Source of the DNA: Congeria kusceri
Taxonomy: Eukaryota > Mollusca > Bivalvia > Myida > Dreissenidae
Length of the DNA: 64,000 bases
Assembly: GCA_027627225.1 (NCBI GenBank)
Contig: CM051026.1
Span: 4,444,415 to 4,508,414, forward strand
Direction of reading: 5' to 3'
A model generated the notes under the pieces. The model saw only the letters and a list, made by a program, of their open reading frames with translations, did no database searches and was not told where the DNA came from. How positions within the stretch are numbered: position 1 is the stretch's first letter; each line of letters begins with the position of its first letter. Of this stretch, positions 34,318 through 46,589 are shown piece by piece. The position numbers were made by a program, and so were the translations under genes.

Positions 34318-37300
34318 ATGGTAAGATCACTTTTCATCTATTGTATTTAGATAGTTATTTACAGAAATATTTTATTTTACTGCGCATAAAAGTGCCTCAT
34401 ATTTATGTTTTGATGCAAGCAGACGATTTTTGGTAATTATAGAAAGATCTGGTTTAATTTGTGTTACTGATTAAAATTACGTAATATTTCACCACTAGAA
34501 ATACAGAAACAATATTTAAATCAATATTACACCAAATAATGCCATAAAACATGCGCAAAATAACTGTAACAACTGTATATTTCGCGGGGAATTAAAACTA
34601 CGGAAGGCCATTAGGGTCTGAACAACTAATAATGTAATATTACTTTTTCATCTTAATACATTAAATATTTCGATTTTTTTAAGTAAAACTGTTGAATGAT
34701 ATATTTTTATGATCTTTTTGTTGTAGGCTGAATCCGATAAAGTGCCTAAGGAAACGTCTCAACATGTATGTTTTCTATGTGGTGAGGACAACAATTTGGA
34801 GACAGTAAAACTTACACCAAAAGGATGTTCGGGCTTAATTGCAGCAGCATCAGTTAGAGGTAGTTAACAATTGAATACTGAAAACTTAATATGTTTCTTT
34901 TATTTTGAATGAAACAGATGCCTTTTATTCAAATTGTTTAAATGATTTGATTTAACATTATGTAGTTTTAAATTACCCAGTACTATAAGTGGTACGTCAT
35001 TGCATATGTAGTTGATTTGATGATCTTTATTAGTATAATAAGTTTTATTGGGTATTTTCTTTTTAAATAGTATTATACTTTTATACATATTTAGGTATGT
35101 GTGTTTTAAAAACAGGGACTACAGTATATTTTCCTATATTGTTAAAATAAAAATACATAAATATGCAGTGTGTTGACTGGATGAACATCTGCTTTACGCT
35201 TTATAAAGTGATGTTAATGTATTCATGTTTTCAGAGTTTTTTAATACTTGTAGATAATAGTAATAATAAAAGAATAATAAAAATAATAATTAATATAAAA
35301 AAATTGTGTTTTTACATTTAAGGCCAGAGCCTTGAAGTCTCCCCCGGACAGGCAGTGCATTCGATGTGCAGAAAGAAGTTCTGTCACCCCAACAGTCAGC
35401 GCAAGCAGGTTGAACAAACCTTCATCCCGCCATCGCCCAAGACGAGAAAAAGTACAGAGGAAGTGTTTGACTTTAAAAACAAATGTTTGTTTTGTGGTAA
35501 GAATGCCAAATATGACACTGGAAAGCGCGGGCCAGATGTTCACCCAGTAATCACACTGGATTTCCAGAAAACCATAGCTGACATTTGTAAAACTAGACGA
35601 GATGAATGGGCAAGCCTGATACTGGGGCGACTAAACTATGCCCAAGATTTGCCAGCTGTAGAAGCACGGTACCATCAGACCTGTTCATCAAATTTCAGGT
35701 CTGGTTAAAACATTCCATAACAATTCCAGTCTGAATCATCTGAGCTGAATGTTGAAGTCAAAAGAGGTCGGCCTTCCAGACAAAATGCAACTGCTGCTTT
35801 TCATGAAATCGTTCATTTCCTTGAAGATAATTGTGAAATCCAAGTAACTGTGTCTGATCTTGTAGACAAAATGAAAGACATATGTGGTGAAGAGCAAGCA
35901 TACAGCAGTGTCTACATGAAGAAAATGTTAATGGAACATTTTGGTAGTAGCATATTGGTTACTGAACTAGATGGCCGTCAAAATGTTGTTTCTTTTAAGA
36001 GCACAGCCCATGCTATATTATACTCTTATTATGATAGGTTGAATAAAGACGACAATGAATCTGAACAAAAAGCAATCATAAAAACTGCAAGTAGGCTTAT
36101 TCTTAATGATATAAAGGCACTTGATTATGACAAAGACTTTTACCCACTATCGTTAGAAATGAGCTCTCTTGAAACAAACCTCTGTTACATACCAGATAGT
36201 ATCAAACTATTCTTGCAATTGTTATTTGGCTCCAATGGTAGTGAGAAGAAAGTGGCGTCTATTGGACAATCAATTGTACAAGCAGCAACACCTCGAAGTT
36301 TGATCGCACCATTACAAATCGGTCTCGGTGTACAGATGCACCATCACTTTGGGTCCAAATTCCTAATTGACACTCTCAACAGTTTAGGTTTTTGTTCATC
36401 ATACCAGGAAGTTCTTAAATACGAGTCGTGTGCTGCACAATCACAGGGATCAAATGTTGAAAGAAGCGATGGTCAATTCCTCCAATTTATGGCAGATAAT
36501 GTGGACCATAACATTAGGACTCTTGATGGACATGAAACCTTCCATGGGATGGGAATAATAGCCACAATTACTCCAAAGGGAAAACACCAAAGACACATTT
36601 TTAGGAGGGATATATCCAGAGAAGATTTGGTAAAATTGGGAAGAATAAATGTACATTTTTATAAGCAAACGATGAGTAGAATAGAGGATATAACATACGG
36701 ACAGATGACGAAGATCGTATCCATTGACAACAACCCAGAATTGGATTTTTTAATAAGATTGACAAGGCCACTGAAATCAGGGATTCCTGGATGGTCAGGG
36801 ACAATGCAGGCTGTCAGAACGGGCGCCTATCCAGGACAGACAGAAGTTGTATTTCTTTCTATGATAGACATGAACACGACTGACTTATCATGCATCTACT
36901 CAACATTACTTTTCGTAGCCAAACAATCTGAAAATACCGAAACATCTCCAGTAGTGACTTTTGACCAACCACTCTTCTGGAAAGCGTTCTGTATTATTAC
37001 AAATGAACCTGATGGGTCGCCTCTGAAAAAAGTTGTTTTGAGACTCGGAGCATTTCACACCGAAATGAGCTTTCTGGGATGTATTGGAAAAATCATGGAC
37101 AATTCCGGGATAACAGACGTTTTTGCGACTGTTTATGCTGCAAACACAGTGGGCCACATGCTGAGTGGAAAAGCTGTCGGAAGAGCTGTACGGGGACATA
37201 TGCTGATGTGTGATGCTCTTGATGAGTTTCTTCTTAAGAAAAACGTCAGTACGTCAATAGAACAAATTGACCAAATGGATACAAACAACAACGAAAACAG

Positions 37301-39587
37301 CAATGAAAATGCCACACAAATTATACAAAGTGAAACACTGGTAAATCTAATGGATCAAGTACTGTCTCGAAGTATACTGCCAGATGATCTTCAGAATAGT
37401 ATTGTGTTAAGGGAGTTCATCGAAGACTACAACAATACAAAAGAATCACTGCAAAGGTACAGAACAGCAAAGTTGTGGCTCCAATACATGGACATGGTGG
37501 AACTACTGAAGCAGTTTCTAGCAGCCGAGAGAACAGGAAATTGGAAACAACATCTGAGTTCCATGCAACAAATGTTGCCATATTTTGCTGCAGCCGGGCA
37601 CAATATGTATTTAAAGTCAGGGTATGTTTATTTACAAACAATGGCTAACCTGTCAGAAACGCATGCCGAAGTGTATGAAGCTTTTATGAACGGTCACCAT
37701 GTTATCAGAAGGAGCGATCGATTTTGGGGTGGACTATCAAGTGACCTTGTAATTGAACAAGTGCTTATGAGAAGCATCAAATCGGTGGGCGGCTTGACTC
37801 GAGGCAGTGGAATGTCAGACGCACAGAGGGCAAGGTGGCTTTTAGCGATGCCAGCATGTGCCGAAGTTAATGAAGCCCTTCAAGAATTCAGTGGCCAAAG
37901 ATACGAAAGCAGTGATCAGCATAAAGAAAGTACGAAAGCCAGAATAGCAAGAGATGAAAAGGATAGAACAACCTTCATAGAGTTTTTAAAGGACAGGAAT
38001 CCGTTTGAAGCTGAAACAAATCTGAGAAACATAGACACAGGAGCAGTAGCAGATAAAAATGTTAATGCTGATATGGCGAAAGATATTGGTCAGCGTATCT
38101 TAGACGATTTGGTCGGGCAACATGTCATGTCATATTCATTTAAGAAAGCAAATCAAGTGGTAACAATGGGCACGAAAAGTAACCTGAAAATTAATGGTGA
38201 TGAAATTTCATTTGATCCGCAACTTTTGTTCCAAAGGCTTGTTGCAGTATCGGATTATGAACTTGAAGACAAGAAAACGTTGTTTCAGCACGAACTGTGT
38301 GTTCATCCAGTGGCTCTGTTTGATTCTTCTGGTCTTCTCAGGGAAGCGCAGAAATCACAACTTGCAATGGCCTTATGGGACACGTGTAAAATGGGTCAAG
38401 AAGATTGCTTATCAGTAACTGATCATGTGTACGTATTGGATGGTGGCTCTCTTATACAGCGCCTGCCATGGAACCCAGGAGACACGTTTGGTCAAATTGC
38501 TACAAAATACACGTCATTTGTAGAATCTTCATACGGTACACCGCTTGTTGTTTTTGATGGATATATTAGTGGGGCAACATCAAAAGATGTAACACACGAA
38601 AGGCGCGCAAAGGGAAAATCTAGCAATAGAGTCCTTTTCAATGAAAAAACTCCATTCCGAGGAAAGAAAGAAACGTTTTTGACAAATTCTGATAACAAGC
38701 AGGACTTTATTGATTTACTTGACATTCATTTAACGAATAAAGGCTGCATTGTTAAACGCTCTGATGAAGATGCAGATTTTCTCATTGTGCAAACCGCCGT
38801 CGAAGAGTATCTACACAGGAAGGTTGTAGTTGTGGGTGAAGACACAGACATTTTAGTTCTTTTGTTGTATCATTCCAAGCCAGAAAGACACAGCATATAT
38901 TTTAGATCTGACAAAAAGATAGATCTGAAGAAGAAGATTTGGGACGTAACTAATGTACAAAATATAATAGGTCCCGATTGCTCTCGACACCTACTTTTTC
39001 TACATGCTATTACCGGTTGTGACACTACATCAAGGATGTTTGGTATTAGCAAGGGAGCTGCACTGAAGAAATTACTTTCAAACGAAATAAATTCAAACGA
39101 TGCGGAAGTTTTCTTACAATCGTCGTCACATGAGCATGTGGAAAAACATGGAGAGGCAGTGTTAGTATCTCTCTACAATGGTGCCACCAGTACAACCATT
39201 GATGATCTTCGGTATCAAAAGTTTCTCCAGAAAGTACACTCTACAAATACGTTTGTAAATGTGCAAGCTCTGCCTCCAACTTCAACTGCTGCAAAGTATC
39301 ACAGTTACAGAACTTACCTTCAGGTCCAAACATGGATTGGAAACAAACTAAACCCAGAGAAATGGGGTTGGCATCGTAAGGATAGTCAACTTGTGCCAAC
39401 AAAATGTGATCTACCAGTTGCGCCGGAAAGGCTATTGAAGACTGTAAGGTGTTGCTGCAAGTCCAATTGCGAAACAAAACGCTGCTCTTGTCGAAAGAAT
39501 GGCTTAGTCTGCACGGCTGCATGTGGCGAATGTAAGGGTGTTGATTGCGTTAATGTGGTGGTCACAGAAGCAGATTTAGAAATGTGA
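34318..39587 (+). pseudogene. Transposon gene with a FEN1/XPG-like nuclease core and CXC-like tail, broken by two stops
   Basis: Exons: 34318-34320 (only the ATG), 34727-34859 and 35323-39587. The introns are GT-AG with phases 0 and 1. The joined frame has 1,467 codons including stop, with TAA at 35706-35708 and 35718-35720 as the only breaks; the frame is the same on both sides. N-terminal motifs are 'CFLCGEDNN', 'CRKKFC' and 'CLFCGKNAKYD', possibly zinc-binding. Numbering from the codon at 35850, a nuclease-like block follows: VLDGGSL (D864), VVFDG (D903) followed by a basic stretch, DEDAD (972-976), VVGEDTDILVLLL (D998, D1000) and HAITGCDTTSRMFG (D1058) followed by SKGAALKKL. Order and spacing fit FEN1 D34, D86, E158/E160, D179/D181, D233 and its helix-two-turn-helix. 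Residues 1201-1235 are a CXC-like Cys cluster. The stops suggest an inactive copy; expression from a downstream ATG is conceivable. A poly(A) signal lies at 39642. Confidence 0.75.
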
Positions 39588-39641
39588 ACGTAGTGTCATA
39601 TTTTTCTGTGAAATAATAGACATAAGAATATTACGTATTAC

Positions 39642-39647
39642 AATAAA
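39642..39647 (+). promoter_or_regulatory. Candidate polyadenylation signal
   Basis: AATAAA 55 bases after the stop codon of the nuclease-like gene, in AT-rich sequence. Position and sequence fit a normal cleavage signal. Another aataaa lies near 40157. Confidence 0.5.
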
Positions 39648-40540
39648 TTAAATTGAAAGTGTAAAGTTTAGAGCATGGTTTTTTATGAAATGGTACCACA
39701 TTGCCAGTGGTTTAATATTTAATGGTTTGTGTCCTGTGTTTGAGTTGTATTTGTAGAAATCCGGACGCATTTTATACATTGACATGTATATACACTTGTT
39801 ATCAATTTACTTGATGTAAGTTGTATTGAATGTAGATTCTTTATTATATTTTAGAAGTTCAAGAAATCATATTTAATATTTAATAATATCTATATGAGAA
39901 TGAAAGGATATGTGTATGTTTTAAGAAGCATGTACATAGTTTCGTTACATAATGTAAAATGCATGTCCCATACACGATATGAGTGGGTGGGGTAAATCTG
40001 ACCCGTAAACGGTTTAGTATTTGACTTTGTAAGACGATATTTTACTATAATTTGTAAAGCACTTATTATACATTGAAGTTACTATTATGAGAGTACGTTA
40101 TAAATGAATGTGAATGAAAAATACTACTTTCCATTACAATTATATACATGTGGTAATAAAACCATTTCCTTTCTGTGTGGGTTGGGAAAGTCATTTTACC
40201 AACTAATACATTCAATATTTTTGGGATCGAATGTGCTATTAAATTTCCTTATGCATTGACTAGTATATATAGCTCATTTTGTGATGATATGTTGTTAAAA
40301 ACACTTGATTCCACTTGATTTTCTCATAATGTAATAATATACGTGTATAAATAAAAACGTTTTAATCGAAAATATAGTGCTATCAAACCACTGCGTTTTT
40401 TTCCTATTTCCCCTAAATATTTCTTTGAGGACTTTTAGTATAGTACTGTTGGGATGTAATATGTGTTGGAAATACATTTATAACTCGTGAAGGAATTTGT
40501 TTTGGGTTTGGGTAAATTATAGGCTAATATGACTGGACTA

Positions 40541-40612
40541 AAAACACGAAACGCGAATATCGAATCAGCTCTGAGAGCGATTTCAAATATGAACCTGGAA
40601 TATCGAGTGAAA
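40541..40612 (+). repeat. Degenerate internal copy of the 61-bp unit
   Basis: Reads gaaacgcgaatatcgaatca, then gctctgagagcgatttcaaa, then 'tatgaacctggaatatcgag', in the same orientation as the left array. It lies 950 bp after the gene's stop codon and may mark an older boundary or a rearranged piece of the terminal repeat. Confidence 0.6.
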
Positions 40613-41264
40613 CGAAGAAGTAGTTACGTTCTTGTAATCAATAAGACCTTAAAAAGGAATAAAATACTGTTTGATGAACTACTCCTAATCAATGAGGTGA
40701 ATAACAGAATTAGGCTGGACATGCATCTTTATAATGTACCTGTCCATTGCAAAGTCAACAACAGTAAGTAATCTGTCTCGTTTGGGTCGTTCTGTAGGCA
40801 ATGTCAAACTGAGCTTATGATAAATCTGGCATTTCCAGTACTCGTGCGAGCGCTTTGTGCCCACACGGCGGTCTCGTTTATCCATGCATTCATAAGACCA
40901 GTTCTCAAAGGTACAACGAACTTACAACTTCTCCTAGGTAGGAGAGATCATCTATGTATTTGAGAGGGAACTGGTAATGTTAATGTTTAACAGGCGGATG
41001 GGATGTATCGAGGGGACTGAAAACAGGAAGTGTCTTTTCTGGTCAAAACAAGATATTTATAAGGGATATTTCTGTAAATTATAGCGATATCTTTTTTGGC
41101 AAACATATATGTATTTGAACGTTATAAAAATACGTTTCTTTACGTTGAAGTATAGGAGCGTTCTGCGGCCAGGTTTGAAATATTTGTCCTCATAATAATG
41201 AGATGGCATTATTTGACAGTCGGGTCAGTTTACGATGTTAATTTCACCATGGGGTCAGATTTCG

Positions 41265-41845
41265 CGGGTACCTGGGTACATTTTCACTACCCGGGGTATT
41301 CGATATTTGCGTTGAGGAATTGCATGTACATGTCTACAAACGTTTAATCCAACATAATGTTCTTGCATTAAACACCCAAAACGACACAAAATGTACTCAA
41401 AACGCAAGTCTGTGCGGTGTTGGTATGGTCTTATCATTTACGAAACTCGTTTTTCTTGAGTGACGGATCCGTGGTCTGGTGGTAATGTCCTGGCTCCCGA
41501 ACCCAAGGGGTCACAGGTTTGAGTCCCCGCTATACCGTAACTAATTCGTCCTTTGCAAGATGCTTTATACCGAGATTTAGAGTGGAGGCGGCCTCTCACC
41601 GGGCACCGAAAGACACAAGACCGCCGTTAGTTGTTTAAATGGGTCTTACATGTATTTAAATGGCTCTATAGTATAAATGCAAATGTGTGTTGTACAGTTT
41701 TATCAAAGTCAATAAGGTACCATTTGCATTATAAAAAGGGGGAAAAACACCAGCCTATTCATTGGCTTGTTATCTTTGTTTTATGACGTAAAATTACATT
41801 GGCAGATACCTAGGTACCCGCGAGTAATTATAGACCGGGTACCCT
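41265..41845. repeat. Local inverted repeat around a tRNA-like SINE piece
   Basis: 'cgcgggtacctgggtac' and 'tacccggggta' at 41265-41300 are mirrored by 'cctaggtacccgcg' and 'gaccgggtaccct' at 41807-41845. The pair could be the ends of a 0.58 kb inserted element. Confidence 0.45.
41470..41600 (+). mobile_element. tRNA-derived SINE fragment
   Basis: 'ccgtggtctggtggtaatgt' resembles a box A region and 'acaggtttgagtccccgc' a box B. 'cctttgcaagatgctttata' follows, a SINE-like tail. The cloverleaf is incomplete, so it is not called a tRNA gene. Confidence 0.5.
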
Positions 41846-43869
41846 AAGTGACCGAATTACTTGAAAGTTGGGTATTAAGCAGTCTACATTTCTATATCTC
41901 GACAGCGTCTGCTGATGTCGAAATCTCGAATGCATTCTGTTTTTCTTGTAGGTACATACTGGTTAGCGACCATTTTTCGCCCGTACCTATTATTCGCCCA
42001 ATATTGAAAACTAGTCAAAACAGCAAACAAATACTAAGTCGTTAACCATACTGAAGTCAATTTGCCTTGCTTTTTTGTTGAACTTTAGCCAATTATTGCA
42101 GGAATCTGTGAAGTATTTCATATTATAATATCCATGAAAACAAACAATCACGGCCTGTACCCGGATAATCAGTAGGCAGTGCAGCGACCCTAACGCAGTG
42201 CCAAAATGGCGGATGGAAAGTCGGGGCTACATGTTTTGGTTGTAATATACGTCGCCATTGATCAAATAAGTATAACATTCAATACACCTAATGTTACATC
42301 TGGCAATTATTGGGTTGTACGATGGAATGCTGAGGAACAAGGCCAAACATCCAATTAAAATATTTATAAAAAAATCTTACAAAATACTTATATGCTTTAA
42401 ATTGTCATATTATTTCGCTGTTTGGAATCAAACATACACTGCTTCTAAACCCCGTTTACACTGTGTTGTTATCCCATCGGATATGGACACAATACTCGTT
42501 CGAATGTGCAGACTGTGAGAAAATGGATAAAAACCTAATTTCTAGTTGATAATAACCGAACGTAATGTATACTAGGAGCGGAATAAAAACCAAAGCAACG
42601 TATAAAACCTGGCGAATAAACACCTAACCGACTAATATTCTGCATAAATGAATGAATATACATGTATGCTGAACGACTATAATGGACCTATATATATTTA
42701 TATTTTCAATCCAATCGTATTGTATAATTCGCTCGTTCACCAGTGACAATTTTTAACTTAACCATGAAAACCTGTGTTGAAAATCGCGATCTTTTGCTGG
42801 ACGAATATATAGTTGGCAGTAGGGGTATCGCACGAAATTCTACCCTGATCCTTATTATAGACGATGTAGTATATATAGTTCAAAATAATAAAAGTGGAAC
42901 ACCCTTAAAAAATAAAAGCATAGAACGCATTCATAGTGACCCTCTGGTGAATATATTTGAACGTTCAAAGTTTAAGTGTGTATACGTATTGTGACACATC
43001 TTCTGACAGTTTAGAGGAAATGATTGAACAAGCACATTTATAACACTAAAAGAAATTATTTCATATATACAGGACGAAAGGATATCTTATTTTTCAGTTT
43101 GTTAGGTAATTATCCCTTTTACGTTAGCACTTAACCATCACAGTTTTCTACATCAGTCAGGAATTATCCGCAAGCACATAACCACTTCACAATAAAGACA
43201 ATGTTTTTTGTTTTAAACATCGACTTTAAACTTTTATATGATGACACATGGTCGTAGAGATGTTCATTGAACTAATATAGTTTTAAAGTAAGGTACTAAT
43301 GCATTTTAAGATATGTTAACAGGTCGGAAACATAAACATGTTCTACATGGGGACTTTTTCGGGTACATTATAAAGACTTCAAACATCATAACAGTGATTC
43401 TCAAACACAATATTATGTACATAAAGTTAAATTTATACTTAAAGACGTTCGAAACTATTTTATCCATTTTTTTCCAACGACAGATGTTCTTACAAATTTA
43501 AACAAACATGTGTCAATCTTTCCTAAAAGCAAAACAGTCTTAAAAAATAGGCGTCACGGGTCTTGTTCCGGAAATATTGGGGCTTAAAAACGGTACCTGT
43601 CGAAACCATTTTTTTAGTTTGTGTGACTTGCAATGTTCAATTATACGTGTATAAAGCGAGCATATTAAAATGAGGACGGAGATTTCTTAATGCATCTGTT
43701 TTTAATGTTTCGTTTGGCAATATACACGTGGAGTTTAATGATAAAACGCGCTTTATTTATAGTTACTATTTAAGCGAATGAATTTTAATGAACTTAATGA
43801 GGTTAATTGTGCATTTAATATACCTTTGAAAACATCAATAAATAATCAAATATTCGAATGTCTTTTGTT

Positions 43870-44642
43870 CCAAAGGATCGAAGAGCTGGCTCGATATTCA
43901 ACCAAGCTCGTTATTCGTGTTTCATGTTTGAATGTCGATCTCAGAGTTGGCTCGATATTCGCACCAGCTTGATATTCCCGTTTCGTGTTTGAATGTAATT
44001 ATGTTGATCTCACAGCTGTCTCGATATTAAGCCAAGCTCGATATTCGCGGTTCATGTTTGAATGTGGATCTCAGAGCTGGCTCGATATTCGCTTCAGATA
44101 TATATTCGCGTTTAATATTTGAATGTCGATCTCAGAGCTAGTTCGATATTCGCACCAGCTCGATATTCGCGTTGAATGTTTGAATGTCGATCTCTGAGCT
44201 GGCTCGATATTCGCACCAGCTCGATATTTGCGTTGAATGTTTGAATGTCGATCTCTGAGCATGCTCGATATTCGCACCAGCTCGATATTCGCGTTGACTG
44301 TTTGAATGTTGATGTCAGAGCTGGCTCGATATTCGCACCAGCTCGATATTCGCGTTGAATGTTTGAATGTCGATCTCTGAGCTGGCTCGATATTCGCACC
44401 AGCTCGATATTTGCGTTGAATGTTTGAATGTCGATCTCTGAGCATGCTCGATATTCGCACCAGCTCGAAATTCGCGTTGACTGTTTGAATGTTGATGTCA
44501 GAGCTGGCTCGATATTCACACCAGCTCGATATTCGCGTTGAATGTTTGAATGTCGATCTCAGAGCTGGCTCGATATTCGCACCAGCTCGATATTCGAATT
44601 TCGATCTTCGATTTTCGATACCATTGCCAACTTCACACACCT
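43870..44642 (-). repeat. Right terminal inverted repeat: 61-bp tandem array with 183-bp higher-order period
   Basis: Reverse-complement counterpart of the left array. Units with 'agcatgctcgatattcgcac' at 44258 and 44441 are 183 bp (three units) apart, as are the linked gttgatgtcagagctggctc variants, so part of this array was amplified as triplets. The 183-bp period keeps frames open (44071-44640, minus strand), which explains the long frames without implying a protein. Confidence 0.85.
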
Positions 44643-46589
44643 ATCTGATAATATAATGCCTATTTTTTGGTTTTCCTTAAGTAACAAAGTTAAACGCTTG
44701 GATCCACACAGGATGCCACTAACACTCGTTATCGTTTCAATTTAGATTTCGGCGTAATACATGTAGTAACATGTGACATAAAACTGTGTTCTTAAGTTAG
44801 AAATTGGTCGTAATTTATTAATAAGTTTGAGAGTTCGCAGTTCGCCAGTTAGTAATTGACACACTACTAGTTTTTAGTATCAAATATTATTTGAAGTACG
44901 CACGACTGAGCATCGTAACACAGACGCACAGGTCCTTAAATTGCCTGTCAATGTTTCACCGTTTCTTAGACTTATATAGGTGCAGATAGCAATGTCTCTG
45001 GTTTGTTTTGTCCTGATATGTGTGTACGATCTGAAGTATCGGATCAATAAAAAATTTTATCGTTCCGTCTTGTAATCATAATGCCATTTCTGTACTAATT
45101 GCAGCTGCATGGCTCTGATACTGGTTTTGTATCCAGTTGTTTGGTGTGGTTTTGTTGCTGAGAGGTGGTTTGCTGCGTTAAATATAATTGTGTTGACTTA
45201 TTTAGGTTCATATAGAATGAATATAAAAGCTGCAACACTTCAATTACAGTCGAATCACGATTATACGAAAAGTAACGAGAGCGCCGCAATTATTCGTGTA
45301 ATCGTAGGTTGTATGTGTTGGTTTTAAGTTGACCACTGTATTGTGAAGGCTAGAACTGAATCATACAATGTAGTCATGTTCATGTAAAAGAATCATATCA
45401 CAGGACATTGTTCTTATTAATTTGGAAAAATGTTCAACAAAGTATTTTTTCAGATAAACGCAAATGCGATATTGGTAATTTATAATAATTGCAATGTGTA
45501 ATGGTATAAATTGTAATTTATGGCATGTCATGATCACCATCATCATCATCGTAACCATCATCATCATCATTATCATCACCATCATCATCGTAACCATCAT
45601 CATCATCATCGCCATCACCATCGTAACCATCATCATCCAAGTAGCAGCAACAACGACGGGAACAACATTATGATAATTTTATTGCCAAAGAAATGTTCTA
45701 CGGACTAAAATAACTGCAACTATTTAATCTCTCCGTACGGTGAACTCAAATTGCAACTTGCCCTGTTGTTTAAAATCGGACGCCGTTCCGTACGGTCAAT
45801 TAAATTATCGTCAATCATGATGGCACCTAATCCGCGGTAATAAACGGCCCGTGTGTCATAAATCGTGACATTGATAATTAGAGAAACAGATTAGCGCCTC
45901 TGTATTTGTAGAGGCCACTTACGCGACGATGCGTTAAGGAAAGTGTTTGTAAACAATCTACAGAAAATATAATTGTCTGCAATTTAAGAAAAGGATTTGA
46001 AAAGAACACGCTTACTATAATTAATAACTGTTATAGCTATATTATAGCTATAACTTCGACTTTCAAGAAAACAGAATTCATCTCAAATTCCATTATTGTC
46101 CTTAAATATGAATGTACCAAATCGGCCAGCTAATTTAAACTTTTCTAAGCGTTCGTTCGGAAAGAAAATCCAAAACACAGTTATTTCGGCCATTAGTGGT
46201 TTGCAACTAACAAACTATTGCATTATGACCAGTCCTAGGATGTGTCATTTTGCTACATCTGGCATCTGGAAATTCTTGATATTGTTTACCAGTTTATTAA
46301 TACGATTTCCTATATACAATTATGTCATTGCACCATTGAAATAAATCATATAATATTATATTCATGTAGTTATTACGTACTTATATTATTACATACGATC
46401 GCTGGAACAGTCTAGAATGCGATATGATACTAATTGAAATGCACAGAAAAAATCTAAATCTGGAAGGCCCCCGCCTCACCGCCCCAATGTTGAAAAATTG
46501 CCGATGCCCCTGTACGAGTACACATATTAATAACATCTTAATAAAAATTAACATTTGGACTTACAGATGTTTATATACCGTCCATGAAC
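44643..46589. other. 1.9 kb without a supported gene; CAT microsatellite
   Basis: A (catcat/caccat) microsatellite at about 45534-45640 encodes spurious His- or Met-rich frames. A small frame at 46096-46344 (MSLNMNVPNRPANLNF...) is unsupported. Otherwise AT-rich. Confidence 0.5.

Larger units (their letters stand above)
39650..43869. other. Right interior of the 11.3 kb element; no gene seen
   Basis: About 4.2 kb of mostly AT-rich DNA between the nuclease-like gene and the right terminal repeat. It holds one degenerate subterminal-repeat unit (40541-40612), a local inverted repeat (41265-41845) and a SINE-like tRNA piece (41470-41545). Small frames, for example 42743-42994, have no motif or splice support. 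Confidence 0.5.
33297..44642 (+). mobile_element. 11.3 kb foldback-like DNA transposon with tandem-array terminal inverted repeats
   Basis: Both ends start aggtgtgtga and reach, after a short diverged stretch, atcgaaaatcgaagatc. Each then enters an array of a 61-bp unit (gatcgacattcaaaca...cgagccagctctga) on the left strand at 33330-34010 and on the opposite strand at 43870-44610. Variant units are mirrored: the inner units with 'ataattacattcaaaca' and with 'acgaataacgagcttggttg' occur in matching positions at both ends. The arrays are therefore real inverted repeats of each other. The element carries one gene (34318-39587) and about 4 kb of AT-rich non-coding DNA. No target duplication is evident. 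Foldback/Galileo-type elements have similar termini, but I do not recognise this family. Confidence 0.7.

Noticed and set aside
35700..35731. A 31-bp intron removing both in-frame stops (ag|gt...ccag|t)
   Set aside because: Far too short for an animal intron, and removal shifts the frame to an early stop.
44071..44640. 189- and 135-codon minus-strand frames
   Set aside because: They lie in the right terminal array; a 183-bp higher-order period keeps the frame open.
45520..45708. His-rich or Met-rich protein
   Set aside because: A (CAT)n microsatellite.
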